Positions 41,337-50,577 of a stretch of 64,000 bases of DNA are shown piece after piece; position 1 is the first letter of the stretch; each line of letters begins with the position of its first letter. This stretch comes from Thermomonas sp. XSG. GTDB taxonomy: Bacteria; Pseudomonadota; Gammaproteobacteria; Xanthomonadales; Xanthomonadaceae. Under the pieces are notes generated by a model, which saw only the letters and a list, made by a program, of their open reading frames with translations, did not search any database and was not told where the DNA came from. Location of the stretch: positions 372,001 to 436,000 of the forward strand of contig NZ_CP061497.1 in assembly GCF_014678725.1 (NCBI RefSeq), given 5' to 3'. A program made the position numbers and the translations under genes.

Positions 41337-42485
41337 ATGCGCTACGGCATCGTTACCGAAACCTATCCGCCCGAAGTCAACGGCGTGGCGCTGACCGTGC
41401 AGGGGCTGGAACAGGGCCTACGTCAGCGCGGCCACACAGTGGCGATGGTGCGCCCGCGACAGGATGGCGAAGCCGATCCTCCTGCCGACACGCTGCTGGT
41501 GCGCGGCGCCGCCCTGCCCCGCTACCCCGGCCTGAAGTTTGGCCTGCCGGCCACCCGCCTGCTGCATGCGCACTGGCGGCAGGCGCGTCCGGATGCGATC
41601 TACGTGGCCACCGAGGGCCCGCTGGGCTGGTCGGCGCTGCGCGCCGCGCGCAGGCTCGGCATCCCGGCCGCCACCGGCTTCCATACCCGCTTCGACGACT
41701 ACGTGCGCAGCTATGGCGCCCCGTGGCTGGAAGGCACGGCGCTGCGCTGGATGCGGCATTTCCATAACGGCGCGCAGGCCACCCTGGTGCCGACGCGCGA
41801 ATTGCAGCGATTCCTGCAGGCACAGCGGTTCCGCAACGTGGTCCAACTGCCGCGCGCGGTGGACACGGCGGCGTTCCATCCCGATCACCGCGATGAAACG
41901 CTGCGCCGCCCCTGGGGCCTGGATCCGCACGCGCTGGCGGTGATCCACGTCGGCCGCATCGCCCCGGAGAAGAACCTGCCGCTGGCGGTGCGCGCGTTCC
42001 GCGAACTGCAGCGGGTGCGCCCGGAAGCGCGTTTCGTCTGGGTCGGCGACGGCCCCGCGCGCGAGGCCCTGCAGCGCGAGAACCCGGACTTCATCTTCTG
42101 TGGCATCCAGCGCGGCGAAGCACTGGGGCGGCATTTCGCCAGCGGCGACCTGTTCCTGTTCCCAAGCCGCAGCGAAACCTTCGGCAACGTGACCCTGGAA
42201 GCGCTGGCCAGCGGCGTGCCGGTGGTGGCCTTCGACTATGGCGCCGCACGCGAATTCCTGCGCGACGGCGTCCACGGCGCGGCGGTGGCCCTGCACGACG
42301 ATGCCGGATTCCTGGCCGCCGCCCTGCGCCTGGCCGGCGACGATGCGCTGCATGCGCGCATGCGCCCGGCCTGCCGCGACGCGGTGGCGGGGCTGCGCCC
42401 GGCGCGGGTGGCCGAGGCCTTCGACCACCTCCTGCGATCGCTGGCCATCCGGAGCACCCACCATGCCGCAACCGCCGTCTCCTGA
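41337..42485 (+). CDS. Glycosyltransferase family 4 protein
   Basis: A 382-aa GT-B glycosyltransferase. The N-terminal domain begins MRYGIVTETYPPEVNGVALT with the acceptor-side Gly-rich loop. The C-terminal donor domain has HVGRIAPEKNLPLAVRAF and the GT4 E-x7-E motif in SRSETFGNVTLEALASG. Similar enzymes make glycolipids (glucosyl- or mannosyl-diacylglycerols). The start follows GGAG. A PAP2 phosphatase overlaps its 3' end by 23 bases and is probably co-translated, which fits a lipid-glycosylation role, but the sugar and acceptor are unknown. Confidence 0.88.
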   Translation: MRYGIVTETYPPEVNGVALTVQGLEQGLRQRGHTVAMVRPRQDGEADPPADTLLVRGAALPRYPGLKFGLPATRLLHAHWRQARPDAIYVATEGPLGWSALRAARRLGIPAATGFHTRFDDYVRSYGAPWLEGTALRWMRHFHNGAQATLVPTRELQRFLQAQRFRNVVQLPRAVDTAAFHPDHRDETLRRPWGLDPHALAVIHVGRIAPEKNLPLAVRAFRELQRVRPEARFVWVGDGPAREALQRENPDFIFCGIQRGEALGRHFASGDLFLFPSRSETFGNVTLEALASGVPVVAFDYGAAREFLRDGVHGAAVALHDDAGFLAAALRLAGDDALHARMRPACRDAVAGLRPARVAEAFDHLLRSLAIRSTHHAATAVS

Positions 42486-43017
42486 GCGACCACTGTCGGT
42501 GGAACACGGCTGGTGCCTGCGCGCCAATGCGCTGTGCGCGCGCCGCCTGCCGTTCCGCTATTTCGCCACCGTCAGCCGGCTCGGCGATGGCGTGTTCTGG
42601 TATGCGCTGATGGGGCTGCTGGTGACGCTGGAAGGGCTGGATGGCCTGCGCGCCTCGCTGCATCTGGCCGCCACCGGCTGCGTCGCCCTGCTGCTGTACC
42701 GGCGGCTGAAGCGCTGGACCCGCCGTCCGCGTCCGTTTGCCAGTGACCTGCGCATCCGTGCCTGGGTGGCGCCGCTGGACGAGTTCAGCTTCCCGTCCGG
42801 GCATACCCTGCACGCGGTCGCCTTCAGCGTGGTGGCGGTGGCGCACTACCCGGTGCTGGCCTGGCTGCTGGTGCCGTTCACTGCCAGCGTCGCCGTCTCC
42901 CGCGTCGTGTTGGGCCTGCACTACCCCAGTGACGTACTGGCCGCCACCGGCATCGGTGGCGCGCTGGCGGCGGCATCGCTGTGGCTGGCGAGGGCGATCG
43001 AACTGGCACCGCAGTAG
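42463..43017 (+). CDS. PAP2-family membrane phosphatase
   Basis: A 184-aa integral-membrane phosphatase. All three PAP2 motifs are intact: KRWTRRPRP, FPSGHT, and SRVVLGLHYPSD, with the nucleophilic and acid/base His in the last two. Four or five membrane helices are visible. Substrates could be phosphatidic acid, undecaprenyl diphosphate or lipid A phosphates. Its start lies inside the glycosyltransferase gene behind a GGAG, so the two are coupled. Confidence 0.88.
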   Translation: MPQPPSPERPLSVEHGWCLRANALCARRLPFRYFATVSRLGDGVFWYALMGLLVTLEGLDGLRASLHLAATGCVALLLYRRLKRWTRRPRPFASDLRIRAWVAPLDEFSFPSGHTLHAVAFSVVAVAHYPVLAWLLVPFTASVAVSRVVLGLHYPSDVLAATGIGGALAAASLWLARAIELAPQ

Positions 43018-43059
43018 GCTCGCTGCAACGCCGTGCACCGGTGCCGGCGGAGCCGCCGT

Positions 43060-43065
43060 TACAAT
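43060..43065 (+). promoter_or_regulatory. Candidate -10 for the SDR gene
   Basis: TACAAT lies 24 bases before the SDR ATG and would give a short leader. A GTGCAC at 43033-43038 is a possible but poorly spaced -35. Confidence 0.4.
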
Positions 43066-43088
43066 CGGGGCCTGCCCAGGGAGCCCGC

Positions 43089-43874
43089 ATGAACCTCGAT
43101 CTTTCCGGCAAACACGCGCTGGTCTGCGGCGCCTCCGAAGGCATCGGCCGCGCCGCCGCGACGGAACTGGCGCAACTCGGCGCCAGCGTCACCCTGCTCG
43201 CGCGCCGCGCTGACGTGCTGGGCGGGATCGCCGCGGTGCTGCCACGCACGCAGGGGCAAGCGCATGGCTGCCTCGTCGCCGATGTCGCCGACACCGATGC
43301 GCTGCGCGACGCCGTGGCCGCACTGGCGGCGCGCACGCCGGTGCACATCCTGATCAACAACACCGGTGGCCCGCCCGGCGGCCCGGCGCACAGCGCCTCC
43401 ATCGATGCTTACCTCGATGCCTTCCGTAAACACCTGGTCGCCAACCAGACGCTTGTGCAGGCGCTGCTGCCGGGCATGCGCGCCGCGCGCTGGGGCCGCA
43501 TCGTCAACGTGATCTCGACCTCGGTGTACGAACCGATCCCCAACCTTGGCGTCTCCAACACCATCCGCGGCGCGGTCGCCAGCTGGGCCAAGACCCTCTC
43601 GCGCGAACTCGGCGGAGATGGCATCACGGTCAACAACGTCCTGCCCGGCTACACCCGCACGCGCCGGCTGGAGCAGATCCTCGCCGACCGCAGCGCGGCG
43701 TCGGGAAAGTCCCAGGACGAGGTGGCGCAGGCGATGCTGGCCACCGTGCCCGCCGGCCGCTTTGCCGAAGCGGAGGAACCCGGCGGGGTGATCGCCTTCC
43801 TGTGCAGCCCCGCCGCGGGATACGTCAACGGCCAGTCCATCGCGGTGGACGGCGGCCGCATGCAGTCGATCTGA
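43089..43874 (+). CDS. Short-chain dehydrogenase/reductase lacking the usual Tyr-Lys pair
   Basis: A 261-aa SDR-fold protein. The cofactor-binding CGASEGIGRA and the structural ILINNTGGPPGGP are clear, and the C-terminus (YVNGQSIAVDGG) is typical of FabG-like proteins. At the catalytic position, where YxxSK is expected, the sequence reads LGVSNTIRGA, so both Tyr and Lys are replaced. Ser is present upstream (NVISTSVYEP). Either a nearby Tyr substitutes or the protein is not a classical oxidoreductase. AGGGAG precedes the ATG. The next gene, nei, follows by four bases. Confidence 0.85.
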   Translation: MNLDLSGKHALVCGASEGIGRAAATELAQLGASVTLLARRADVLGGIAAVLPRTQGQAHGCLVADVADTDALRDAVAALAARTPVHILINNTGGPPGGPAHSASIDAYLDAFRKHLVANQTLVQALLPGMRAARWGRIVNVISTSVYEPIPNLGVSNTIRGAVASWAKTLSRELGGDGITVNNVLPGYTRTRRLEQILADRSAASGKSQDEVAQAMLATVPAGRFAEAEEPGGVIAFLCSPAAGYVNGQSIAVDGGRMQSI

Positions 43875-43878
43875 GCCG

Positions 43879-44706
43879 ATGCCCGAAGGCCCGGAAATCC
43901 GCCGCGCCGCCGACCGTCTGGCCGCGGCGGTGGCCGGGCAGACCGTGCTGCGGGCGCAGTTCGCGTTCGCGCAGCTGCAGCGTTTCGAACGCGAATTGGT
44001 GGGCAGCCGCATCCTCTCCATCACCCCGCGCGGCAAGGCGCTGCTGACCGCCTTCGACAACGGCTGGACGCTGTACACCCATAACCAGCTGTACGGCGTG
44101 TGGAAGGTGGCACGGCCGGGCCAGCGCCCGGACACCACGCGCAGCCTGCGGGTGGCACTGGAAACGGCCAGTGCGGCGATCCTGCTGTATTCGGCCTCCG
44201 ACATCGAACTGTGGCGCAGCGACGAGATCGAGGCGCATCCGTTCCTGCAGGGGCTGGGGCCGGACGTGCTGGATCCGGCGCTCGATGTGGAGGCCGTCGC
44301 CACGCGCCTGCAGTCGCCGGCCTTCCGCGGCCGTGCGCTCGGCTCGCTGCTGCTGGACCAGGGCTTCCTTGCCGGGATGGGCAACTACCTGCGCGCGGAG
44401 GTGCTGTTCGATGCCGGCCTGCATCCGGCCTCGCGCCCGCGCGAACTGGATGCAGCGCAGACCACCCTGTTGGCGCAGGCGCTGCTGGCGATCCCGCGCC
44501 ACAGCTACGCCACCCGCGGCATCGAGCCCACGAAGGGCATGCGCGCCGACTACCTGGCGCACGAAGGCGAGCGCTTCCGCTTCCACGCATTCAAGCGCGA
44601 GGGCCAGCCCTGCGAGCGCTGCGGTACGCCGATCGTTCGCATCGCCAGCCAGTCGCGGCCGCTGTTCCTGTGTCCGCATTGCCAGCCGGGACATCCATCA
44701 CAGTAA
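43879..44706 (+). CDS. nei: Endonuclease VIII (Nei) DNA glycosylase
   Basis: A 275-aa bifunctional DNA glycosylase/AP lyase that removes oxidised pyrimidines. It starts with the Fpg/Nei signature MPEGPEIRRAADRL: the processed N-terminal Pro is the nucleophile and Glu the catalytic acid; the Nei-type GPEIRRAADR separates it from MutM. The H2TH region is LLLDQGFLAGMGNYLRAEVL and the C-terminal zinc finger is CERCG ... CPHC. The start codon follows the SDR gene immediately. Confidence 0.94.
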   Translation: MPEGPEIRRAADRLAAAVAGQTVLRAQFAFAQLQRFERELVGSRILSITPRGKALLTAFDNGWTLYTHNQLYGVWKVARPGQRPDTTRSLRVALETASAAILLYSASDIELWRSDEIEAHPFLQGLGPDVLDPALDVEAVATRLQSPAFRGRALGSLLLDQGFLAGMGNYLRAEVLFDAGLHPASRPRELDAAQTTLLAQALLAIPRHSYATRGIEPTKGMRADYLAHEGERFRFHAFKREGQPCERCGTPIVRIASQSRPLFLCPHCQPGHPSQ

Positions 44707-44715
44707 ACTGGCGGG

Positions 44716-46167
44716 ATGCGACGGTTCGGACATGTCATCGGCGCGGCGCGCGGAGAAGCGACCAGCACCCGCTGGCAACCGGTATTCGACCCCGCACATG
44801 CGCAACCGTATGCACAGGTCGCCGATGGCGATGCCGCCGATGTAGATGCGGCGGTCGCTGCCGCCGAAGCCGCAGCACCGGTCTGGGCCGCGCTGCGCCC
44901 TAGCGAGCGCGCGCGCCATCTGGAACGGTTGGCCGATGCGCTGGAAGCCCAGCTCGATGCGTTCGCCCATGCCGAAGCCATCGATGCCGGCAAGCCGCTG
45001 GCGCTGGCGCGCGACATCGAGATCCCGCGGGCGATCGCAAACCTGCGCTTCTTCGCCCACGCCGCCACCCAGTTCGCCAGCGAATCCCACCATGGCGAAG
45101 CCGGCCTGAACTACACCCTGCGCCTGCCGCTGGGCGTGGTGGGCTGCATCAGCCCGTGGAACCTGCCGCTGTACCTGTTCACCTGGAAGATCGCGCCGGC
45201 GCTGGCTGCCGGCAACGCGGTGGTGGCCAAGCCTTCGGAAATCACCCCCGCCACCGCCACCCTGCTCTGCCAGCTGGCGCTGGATGTCGGCCTGCCGCCG
45301 GGCGTGCTCAACCTCGTCCATGGCGCCGGGCCGAACGTCGGCGAGGCGCTGGTGTCGCATCCGCGGATCAAGGCGATCTCGTTCACCGGCAGCACCGCGG
45401 TGGGCCGCCGCATTGCCGGCATTGCCGGGCCGCTGTTGAAGAAGGTCTCGCTGGAACTCGGCGGCAAGAACGCCACGCTGGTGTTTGCCGACAGTGACTG
45501 GCGCGCCAACCTCGACACGCTGGTGCGAAGCGCGTTCCAGAACAGCGGACAGATCTGTCTGTGCGGTTCGCGACTGCTGGTCGAACGCGGCATCTATGAC
45601 GAGTTCCGCGATGTCTTCGTCGAACGCGCCAGCGCGCTTCGGCTTGGCCCGCCGCTGGAGCCAGACACCCGGCTCGGTCCGATGGTGTCGCAGGCACATT
45701 TCGACAAGGTGCTGGGTTGCATCGAGCGCGCACGCAGCGAAGGCGGCCGGGTACTGTGCGGCGGCGAGGCGCTGGACCACCCCGGCTGGTTCATCGCCCC
45801 CACCGTGATCGAAGCCTTGGGCCCGGACTGCGCGACCAACCGCGAGGAGATCTTCGGCCCGGTGGTGACGCTGCAACCCTTCGACGACGATGCCGAGGCG
45901 CTGGCGCTGGCCAACGCCTCCGACTATGGCCTGTCCGCCAGCGTGTGGACCCGCGACCTGGTCCGTGCACACGGCATGGCCGCGCAGCTGCGCACCGGCA
46001 TCGTCTGGATCAACAGTTGGTTGATGCGCGACCTGCGCACGCCGTTCGGCGGCAGCCAGGCGTCCGGCCTCGGCCGCGAAGGCGGGCTGGAAGCACTGCG
46101 CTTCTTCACTGAACCACGCAACGTCGGCATCGCCCTGCCCCCATTCCCCCCACAAGACACGCCATGA
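44716..46167 (+). CDS. 2-aminomuconic/2-hydroxymuconic semialdehyde dehydrogenase
   Basis: A 483-aa NAD-dependent aldehyde dehydrogenase. Catalytic elements: Asn in SPWNLPLYL, Glu in LELGGKNATLVF, Cys in NSGQICLCGSR, and the EIFGPVVT motif. The family resembles muconic semialdehyde dehydrogenases, and the operon partners (RidA-type deaminase, 3-hydroxyanthranilate dioxygenase) support 2-aminomuconate semialdehyde as substrate in tryptophan/kynurenine breakdown. Its last bases overlap the carbonic anhydrase start (ATGA). Confidence 0.88.
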   Translation: MRRFGHVIGAARGEATSTRWQPVFDPAHAQPYAQVADGDAADVDAAVAAAEAAAPVWAALRPSERARHLERLADALEAQLDAFAHAEAIDAGKPLALARDIEIPRAIANLRFFAHAATQFASESHHGEAGLNYTLRLPLGVVGCISPWNLPLYLFTWKIAPALAAGNAVVAKPSEITPATATLLCQLALDVGLPPGVLNLVHGAGPNVGEALVSHPRIKAISFTGSTAVGRRIAGIAGPLLKKVSLELGGKNATLVFADSDWRANLDTLVRSAFQNSGQICLCGSRLLVERGIYDEFRDVFVERASALRLGPPLEPDTRLGPMVSQAHFDKVLGCIERARSEGGRVLCGGEALDHPGWFIAPTVIEALGPDCATNREEIFGPVVTLQPFDDDAEALALANASDYGLSASVWTRDLVRAHGMAAQLRTGIVWINSWLMRDLRTPFGGSQASGLGREGGLEALRFFTEPRNVGIALPPFPPQDTP

Positions 46168-46829
46168 AAAAGCAACTCGACACCTTGCTGCGCAACAACC
46201 AGGAATGGGCGGATCGCGTGACCCGCGAAGACCCCACCTTCTTCGAACGCCTGTCGAAACAGCAGGCCCCGGAGTACCTGTGGATCGGCTGTTCGGATTC
46301 GCGGGTGCCAGCCAACCAGATCATGGGGCTGGCACCGGGCGAGGTGTTCGTCCACCGCAACATCGCCAACGTGATGGTCCATACAGATCTCAACTGCATG
46401 TCCACCATCCAGTTCGCGGTGGACGTGCTCAAGGTGCGCCACATCCTGGTGGTGGGGCACTACGGCTGCGGCGGCGTCGGCGCGGCCCTGCACGGCACCC
46501 GGCTCGGCCTGGCCGACAACTGGATCCGCCACGTCGGCGACATCGCCCAGAAGCATGCGGCGCTGATCGGGCAGATTCCGGACGAGCAGCGCCATGATGC
46601 GCTGTGCGAGCTCAACGCGATCGAGCAGGCCGAGAACGTCTGCCTGACCACCGTGGTGCAGGACGCCTGGACACGCGGCCAGCAGCTGGCCGTGCACGGC
46701 TGGGTCTACAGCCTCGCCGACGGCAAGGTGCGCGAACTGGGCATGGACGTGGACGCGCGTGACGCGCTGGAACCCGTGTATGCCGGGGCGATCGCCGGCG
46801 TCGGCGGGCGCCGCGGGATCGCCAGGTGA
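46164..46829 (+). CDS. Beta-class carbonic anhydrase inside the kynurenine operon
   Basis: A 221-aa beta-carbonic anhydrase that interconverts CO2 and bicarbonate. Zinc ligands and the catalytic dyad are intact: Cys43, Asp45 and Arg47 in GCSDSR, and His99 and Cys102 in HYGCGG. It is translationally coupled at both ends: ATGA with the dehydrogenase and GTGA with the deaminase. This places it firmly in the operon. A plausible role is handling CO2 from the ACMS decarboxylase step; that gene is not in the window. Confidence 0.95.
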   Translation: MKKQLDTLLRNNQEWADRVTREDPTFFERLSKQQAPEYLWIGCSDSRVPANQIMGLAPGEVFVHRNIANVMVHTDLNCMSTIQFAVDVLKVRHILVVGHYGCGGVGAALHGTRLGLADNWIRHVGDIAQKHAALIGQIPDEQRHDALCELNAIEQAENVCLTTVVQDAWTRGQQLAVHGWVYSLADGKVRELGMDVDARDALEPVYAGAIAGVGGRRGIAR

Positions 46830-47254
46830 CGGCCACCAGCATCCAGGCGGCCGGCGCCCCCAAGGCCGTGGGCCACTACCCGCATGCGCGCCGGGCCGGC
46901 GGCCTGCTGTTCCTGTCCGGCATCGGCCCGCGCAATCCCATCGACGACTCCATCCCAGGCAACGATTACTTCGCCGACGGGCGGGTGCGGCGCTACGACA
47001 TCGATGCGCAGGTGCGCGCGGTGCTGGCCAACGTGCGCGCCGTGCTGGAAGCCAGCGGCGCGCGCTGGGAGGATCTGGTCGACGTGACCGTCTATCTCAC
47101 CGACATGGCCCGGGATTTCAAGGCTTACAACGCGGTCTGGGCCGAGCACTTCCCGGATCCGGCCAGCGCGCCCTGCCGCACCACGATCGGCATCACCGCG
47201 CTGCCCACGCCGATCGCCATCGAACTCAAGTGCATCGCCCGCATCGAGGACTGA
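46826..47254 (+). CDS. RidA-family 2-aminomuconate deaminase
   Basis: A 142-aa YjgF/RidA-fold protein: [29 protein letters not shown] and the C-terminal ELKCIARIE. RidA relatives deaminate enamines/imines; those in kynurenine and nitrobenzoate operons act as 2-aminomuconate deaminases. The context (semialdehyde dehydrogenase upstream, HAAO downstream) supports this. The start is a GTG overlapping the carbonic anhydrase stop. Confidence 0.85.
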   Translation: MTATSIQAAGAPKAVGHYPHARRAGGLLFLSGIGPRNPIDDSIPGNDYFADGRVRRYDIDAQVRAVLANVRAVLEASGARWEDLVDVTVYLTDMARDFKAYNAVWAEHFPDPASAPCRTTIGITALPTPIAIELKCIARIED

Positions 47255-47258
47255 CGCC

Positions 47259-47804
47259 ATGTTGCCCGCCGCCTTCAACCTGCACGCCTGGATCGAGGAG
47301 CACCGCCACCTGCTGCAGCCGCCGGTGGGCAACAAGTGCATCGTCCAGGACGACTTCATCGTGATGGTGGTCGGCGGGCCGAACGCGCGCACCGACTACC
47401 ACTACGAGGAAGGGCCCGAGTGGTTCTTCCAGCTGGAAGGCGAGATGGTGCTGCGCGTGCAGGAGGACTTCGACGGCGAGCGCGGCACCCCGCGCGACAT
47501 CCCGATCCGGGCCGGCGAGATCTTCTACCTGCCGCCGCGGGTACCGCATTCGCCGCAGCGCATGGCCGACTCGGTGGGGCTGGTGATCGAACGCAAGCGC
47601 CTGCCGCACGAGGACGATGCGCTGATGTGGTTCTGCGTGGCCTGCAACCACCGGCTGTACGCGGACTTCTTCCATCTGGTCGACATCGAACAGGACTTCC
47701 TGCGGGTGTTCGAGAAGTTCTACCGCGACGACCACCTGCGCACCTGCAGGCAGTGCGGCACCCTCAACCCGCGGCCGGGACGCTACGAACAGCCGGCGGA
47801 ATAG
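47259..47804 (+). CDS. 3-hydroxyanthranilate 3,4-dioxygenase
   Basis: A 181-aa cupin that opens the ring of 3-hydroxyanthranilate to give 2-amino-3-carboxymuconate semialdehyde. Iron ligands match the bacterial enzyme: Arg44, His48 and Glu54 in [15 protein letters not shown], and His97 in PRVPHSP. The bacterial-type extra rubredoxin-like iron site is complete: Cys126 and Cys129 (CVAC) and Cys163 and Cys166 (CRQC). It is the last gene of the operon and is followed by a strong terminator. Confidence 0.95.
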   Translation: MLPAAFNLHAWIEEHRHLLQPPVGNKCIVQDDFIVMVVGGPNARTDYHYEEGPEWFFQLEGEMVLRVQEDFDGERGTPRDIPIRAGEIFYLPPRVPHSPQRMADSVGLVIERKRLPHEDDALMWFCVACNHRLYADFFHLVDIEQDFLRVFEKFYRDDHLRTCRQCGTLNPRPGRYEQPAE

Positions 47805-47854
47805 GCCCGGGAGCGCACTTCCGCGGGGCGCGCACGGGCGTCGGCGACGCAAAG

Positions 47855-47881
47855 AAAAAGCGGGCGCAAGGCCCGCTTTTT
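47855..47881. terminator. Bidirectional Rho-independent terminator
   Basis: AAAAAGCGGGC-GCAAG-GCCCGCTTTTT: the stem is near perfect with A and T runs on both sides. It ends the kynurenine operon (plus) and pnp (minus), which converge here. Confidence 0.93.
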
Positions 47882-47905
47882 CATGTCCGGCATTTGCAGC
47901 GGCGA

Positions 47906-50011
47906 TTACTCGCCGGTGCCCTCGCCTTCGGTCACGGCCTTGATCGACAGGCGGATGCGGCCCTGCTTGTCGACTTCCAGCACCTTGACCTTGACCATGT
48001 CGCCTTCCTTCAGCACGTCGGACACCTTTTCCACGCGCTCGCTGGAGATCTGCGAGACGTGGACCAGGCCGTCCTTGCCGGGGGCGATGGTCACGAATGC
48101 GCCGAAGTCCATGATCTTGGCGACCTTGCCTTCGTAGATCCGGCCCGGCTCGACGTCCGAGGTGATCTGCTCGATGCGCGACTTGGCGGCCTGGCCGGCG
48201 GCGGCGTTCACCGAGGCGATGGTGATGGTGCCGTCGTCCTGGATGTCGATCTGGGTGCCGGTTTCCTTGGTGATCGCCTGGATCACCGAGCCGCCCTTGC
48301 CGATCACTTCGCGGATCTTGTCCGGATGGATCTTGATGGTCAGCAGGCGCGGCGCGAACTCGGACAGCTCACCGCGCGGCGCGGTCAGCGCATTGGCCAT
48401 TTCGCCGAGGATGTGCAGGCGGCCGGCCTTGGCCTGCGCCAGCGCCACCTTCATGATCTCCTCGGTGATGCCTTGGATCTTGATGTCCATCTGCAGGGCC
48501 GAGATGCCGTTGCTGGTGCCGGCGACCTTGAAGTCCATGTCGCCGAGGTGGTCCTCGTCGCCCAGGATGTCGGACAGGACGACGAAGTTGTCGCCTTCCT
48601 TGACCAGGCCCATGGCGATACCCGCCACCGGCGCCTTCACCGGCACGCCCGCGTCCATCAGCGCCAGCGAGGAACCGCAGACCGAGGCCATCGAGGAGGA
48701 GCCGTTCGACTCGGTGATTTCCGAGACCACGCGGATGGTGTACGGGAATGCCTCCATGGTCGGCATCACCGCCAGCACGCCGCGCTTGGCAAGGCGGCCG
48801 TGGCCGATCTCGCGGCGCTTCGGACCCATCATGCGGCCGGCTTCGCCCACCGAGTAGGGGGGGAAGTTGTAGTGGAACAGGAAGTGTTCCTTGTACTCGC
48901 CGGCGACGGCGTCGATGACCTGGCCGTCACGGGCCGTGCCGAGGGTGACAGCAACGATCGCCTGGGTTTCGCCGCGGGTGAACAGCGAGGAACCGTGGAC
49001 GCGCGGCAGCACGCCGACCTTGGAAGTGATCGGGCGCACCGTGTCCAGCGCACGGCCGTCGATGCGGACCTTGGTCTCCAGCACCGAGCCACGCATGGTC
49101 TGGTATTCCAGCTCGCCGAACTCCTTCGACATCTCGCCGGCGCTCCAGCCCGCTTCCTCGGCGCGACCGGCCAGGGCCTGCATCACGTCCTTCTTGATCG
49201 CGGAGATGGCGTCGCGGCGCTGCAGCTTGTCACGCACCTGGAACGCCTCGACCAGCTGGTTGCCCACCGCTTCCTTCAGCGCGTTGACCAGCGCCTCGTT
49301 GCGGGCCGGCGCCTTCCAGTCCCACGGCTTGGTGCCGGCGGCGGTGACCAGTTCGTTGATCGTGTTGATGGCCACCTGCATGTGCTTGTGGCCGAACATC
49401 ACCGCGCCCAGCATCACGTCTTCGGACAGCTCGGCGGCTTCCGACTCGACCATCAGCACGGCGTCGCTGGTGCCGGCGACCACGAGCTCAAGCTGGGATT
49501 CCTTCAGCTCGCTGACGGTCGGGTTGAGCAGGTACTGGCCACCCTTGTAGCCGACCTTGGCCGCGCCGATCGGGCCCTGGAACGGGGCGCCGGTCAGGGC
49601 CACGGCGGCGGAGCAGCCGATCAGCGCCAGAATGTCGCCGTCCACTTCCGGGTTCAGCGACATCACCGTAGCGATGACCTGCACTTCGTTCCTGAATTCT
49701 TCCGGGAACAGCGGACGGATCGGGCGATCGATCAGGCGGCTGGTCAGGGTTTCCTTCTCGGTGGCGCGACCTTCGCGCTTGAAGAAGCCACCCGGGATGC
49801 GGCCACCGGCGTAGAACTTCTCCTGGTAGTCAACGGTCAGCGGGAAGAAATCCTGCCCTTCGCGCTGGGTCTTGGCCGCCACGGCGGTGCACAGCACCAC
49901 GGTGCCGTCGCACGACACCATCACCGCGCCGCCAGCCTGGCGCGCGATCTCGCCGGTTTCGAGGGTGACGGTCTGGTTGCCGTACTGGAAGGTCTTGCTG
50001 ATCTTCGCCAC
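47906..50011 (-). CDS. pnp: Polynucleotide phosphorylase
   Basis: A 701-aa 3'-5' exoribonuclease of the RNA degradosome. Two RNase PH domains are separated by an alpha-helical domain; [12 protein letters not shown] and RPIRPLFPE lie in the first, and the second holds the phosphate-binding and catalytic segments ([35 protein letters not shown]). The KH ([13 protein letters not shown]) and S1 ([18 protein letters not shown]) domains follow. It is the last gene of the rpsO-pnp pair, about 160 bases downstream of rpsO. Confidence 0.98.
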   Translation of the reverse strand: MAKISKTFQYGNQTVTLETGEIARQAGGAVMVSCDGTVVLCTAVAAKTQREGQDFFPLTVDYQEKFYAGGRIPGGFFKREGRATEKETLTSRLIDRPIRPLFPEEFRNEVQVIATVMSLNPEVDGDILALIGCSAAVALTGAPFQGPIGAAKVGYKGGQYLLNPTVSELKESQLELVVAGTSDAVLMVESEAAELSEDVMLGAVMFGHKHMQVAINTINELVTAAGTKPWDWKAPARNEALVNALKEAVGNQLVEAFQVRDKLQRRDAISAIKKDVMQALAGRAEEAGWSAGEMSKEFGELEYQTMRGSVLETKVRIDGRALDTVRPITSKVGVLPRVHGSSLFTRGETQAIVAVTLGTARDGQVIDAVAGEYKEHFLFHYNFPPYSVGEAGRMMGPKRREIGHGRLAKRGVLAVMPTMEAFPYTIRVVSEITESNGSSSMASVCGSSLALMDAGVPVKAPVAGIAMGLVKEGDNFVVLSDILGDEDHLGDMDFKVAGTSNGISALQMDIKIQGITEEIMKVALAQAKAGRLHILGEMANALTAPRGELSEFAPRLLTIKIHPDKIREVIGKGGSVIQAITKETGTQIDIQDDGTITIASVNAAAGQAAKSRIEQITSDVEPGRIYEGKVAKIMDFGAFVTIAPGKDGLVHVSQISSERVEKVSDVLKEGDMVKVKVLEVDKQGRIRLSIKAVTEGEGTGE

Positions 50012-50136
50012 TTGGGAATCCTTGGTTTGACTGGTTCATCGACGCAGGCAAGCCCCGCTTGCTGCGCTGCATCGCGCCATGCGATGCGGATATGCGGACT
50101 GGCCGCGACCGGGTGGAACGGGTACTGCAGAAACGA

Positions 50137-50162
50137 ACCGCGGCGCATTCCTGCGCCGCGGT
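50137..50162 (-). terminator. rpsO-pnp intercistronic hairpin
   Basis: A perfect 10-bp stem (ACCGCGGCGC / GCGCCGCGGT) begins 11 bases after the rpsO stop and is followed on the minus strand by TCGTTTCTG. It corresponds in place to the rpsO terminator/RNase III region of E. coli and may both attenuate pnp and act in its processing. Confidence 0.7.
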
Positions 50163-50172
50163 GGGGGTTCTC

Positions 50173-50433
50173 TTAGCGACGCAGGCCGAGCTTGCCGATC
50201 AGCGCCTTGTAGCGTTCCGCATCCTTCTGGTGCAGGTAGTCGAGCAGGCTGCGACGACGGTTGACCATCATCAGCAGGCCGCGGCGGCTGTGGTGGTCCT
50301 GCTTGTGGGCCTTGAAGTGCTCGGTGAGCTGCTCGATGCGGGCGGTCAGCAGGGCGACCTGGACTTCGGTGGAGCCGGTGTCGTTGTCGCCGCGCTTGTG
50401 TTCGTTGATGACTTTCTGGGTATCGATGGACAT
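50173..50433 (-). CDS. rpsO: 30S ribosomal protein S15
   Basis: An 86-aa S15, which binds the 16S rRNA central domain early in assembly. The sequence is typical: [33 protein letters not shown] and RRRSLLDYL. The start MSIDTQKVI at 50433 matches the family size; longer readings run through truB. A promoter-like pair lies about 115 bases upstream. Confidence 0.97.
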   Translation of the reverse strand: MSIDTQKVINEHKRGDNDTGSTEVQVALLTARIEQLTEHFKAHKQDHHSRRGLLMMVNRRRSLLDYLHQKDAERYKALIGKLGLRR

Positions 50434-50547
50434 GGTTGCCTCGTAGTCGCGTGGCCGGCAGGAACGGGCGGAAAGAGCATCGCCCGCACCGCACGGCTCG
50501 CCGTGATGATGCGGATGGAAAGGAGATTTGCCCGGATGAGCAGCGGA

Positions 50548-50577
50548 AGTATAGCCCGCGCGGGCAGTCACGGGCAA
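50548..50577 (-). promoter_or_regulatory. Candidate rpsO promoter
   Basis: On the minus strand TTGCCC (50572-50577), an 18-base spacer and TATACT (50548-50553). The -35 overlaps the end of truB; the spacer holds the palindrome GCCCGCGCGGGC. It would give rpsO-pnp a leader of about 107 bases, long enough for S15 autoregulation. Confidence 0.6.

Noticed and set aside
47336-50176. 946-codon plus-strand frame over pnp and HAAO
   Set aside because: Crosses real genes on both strands in other frames and lacks any domain.
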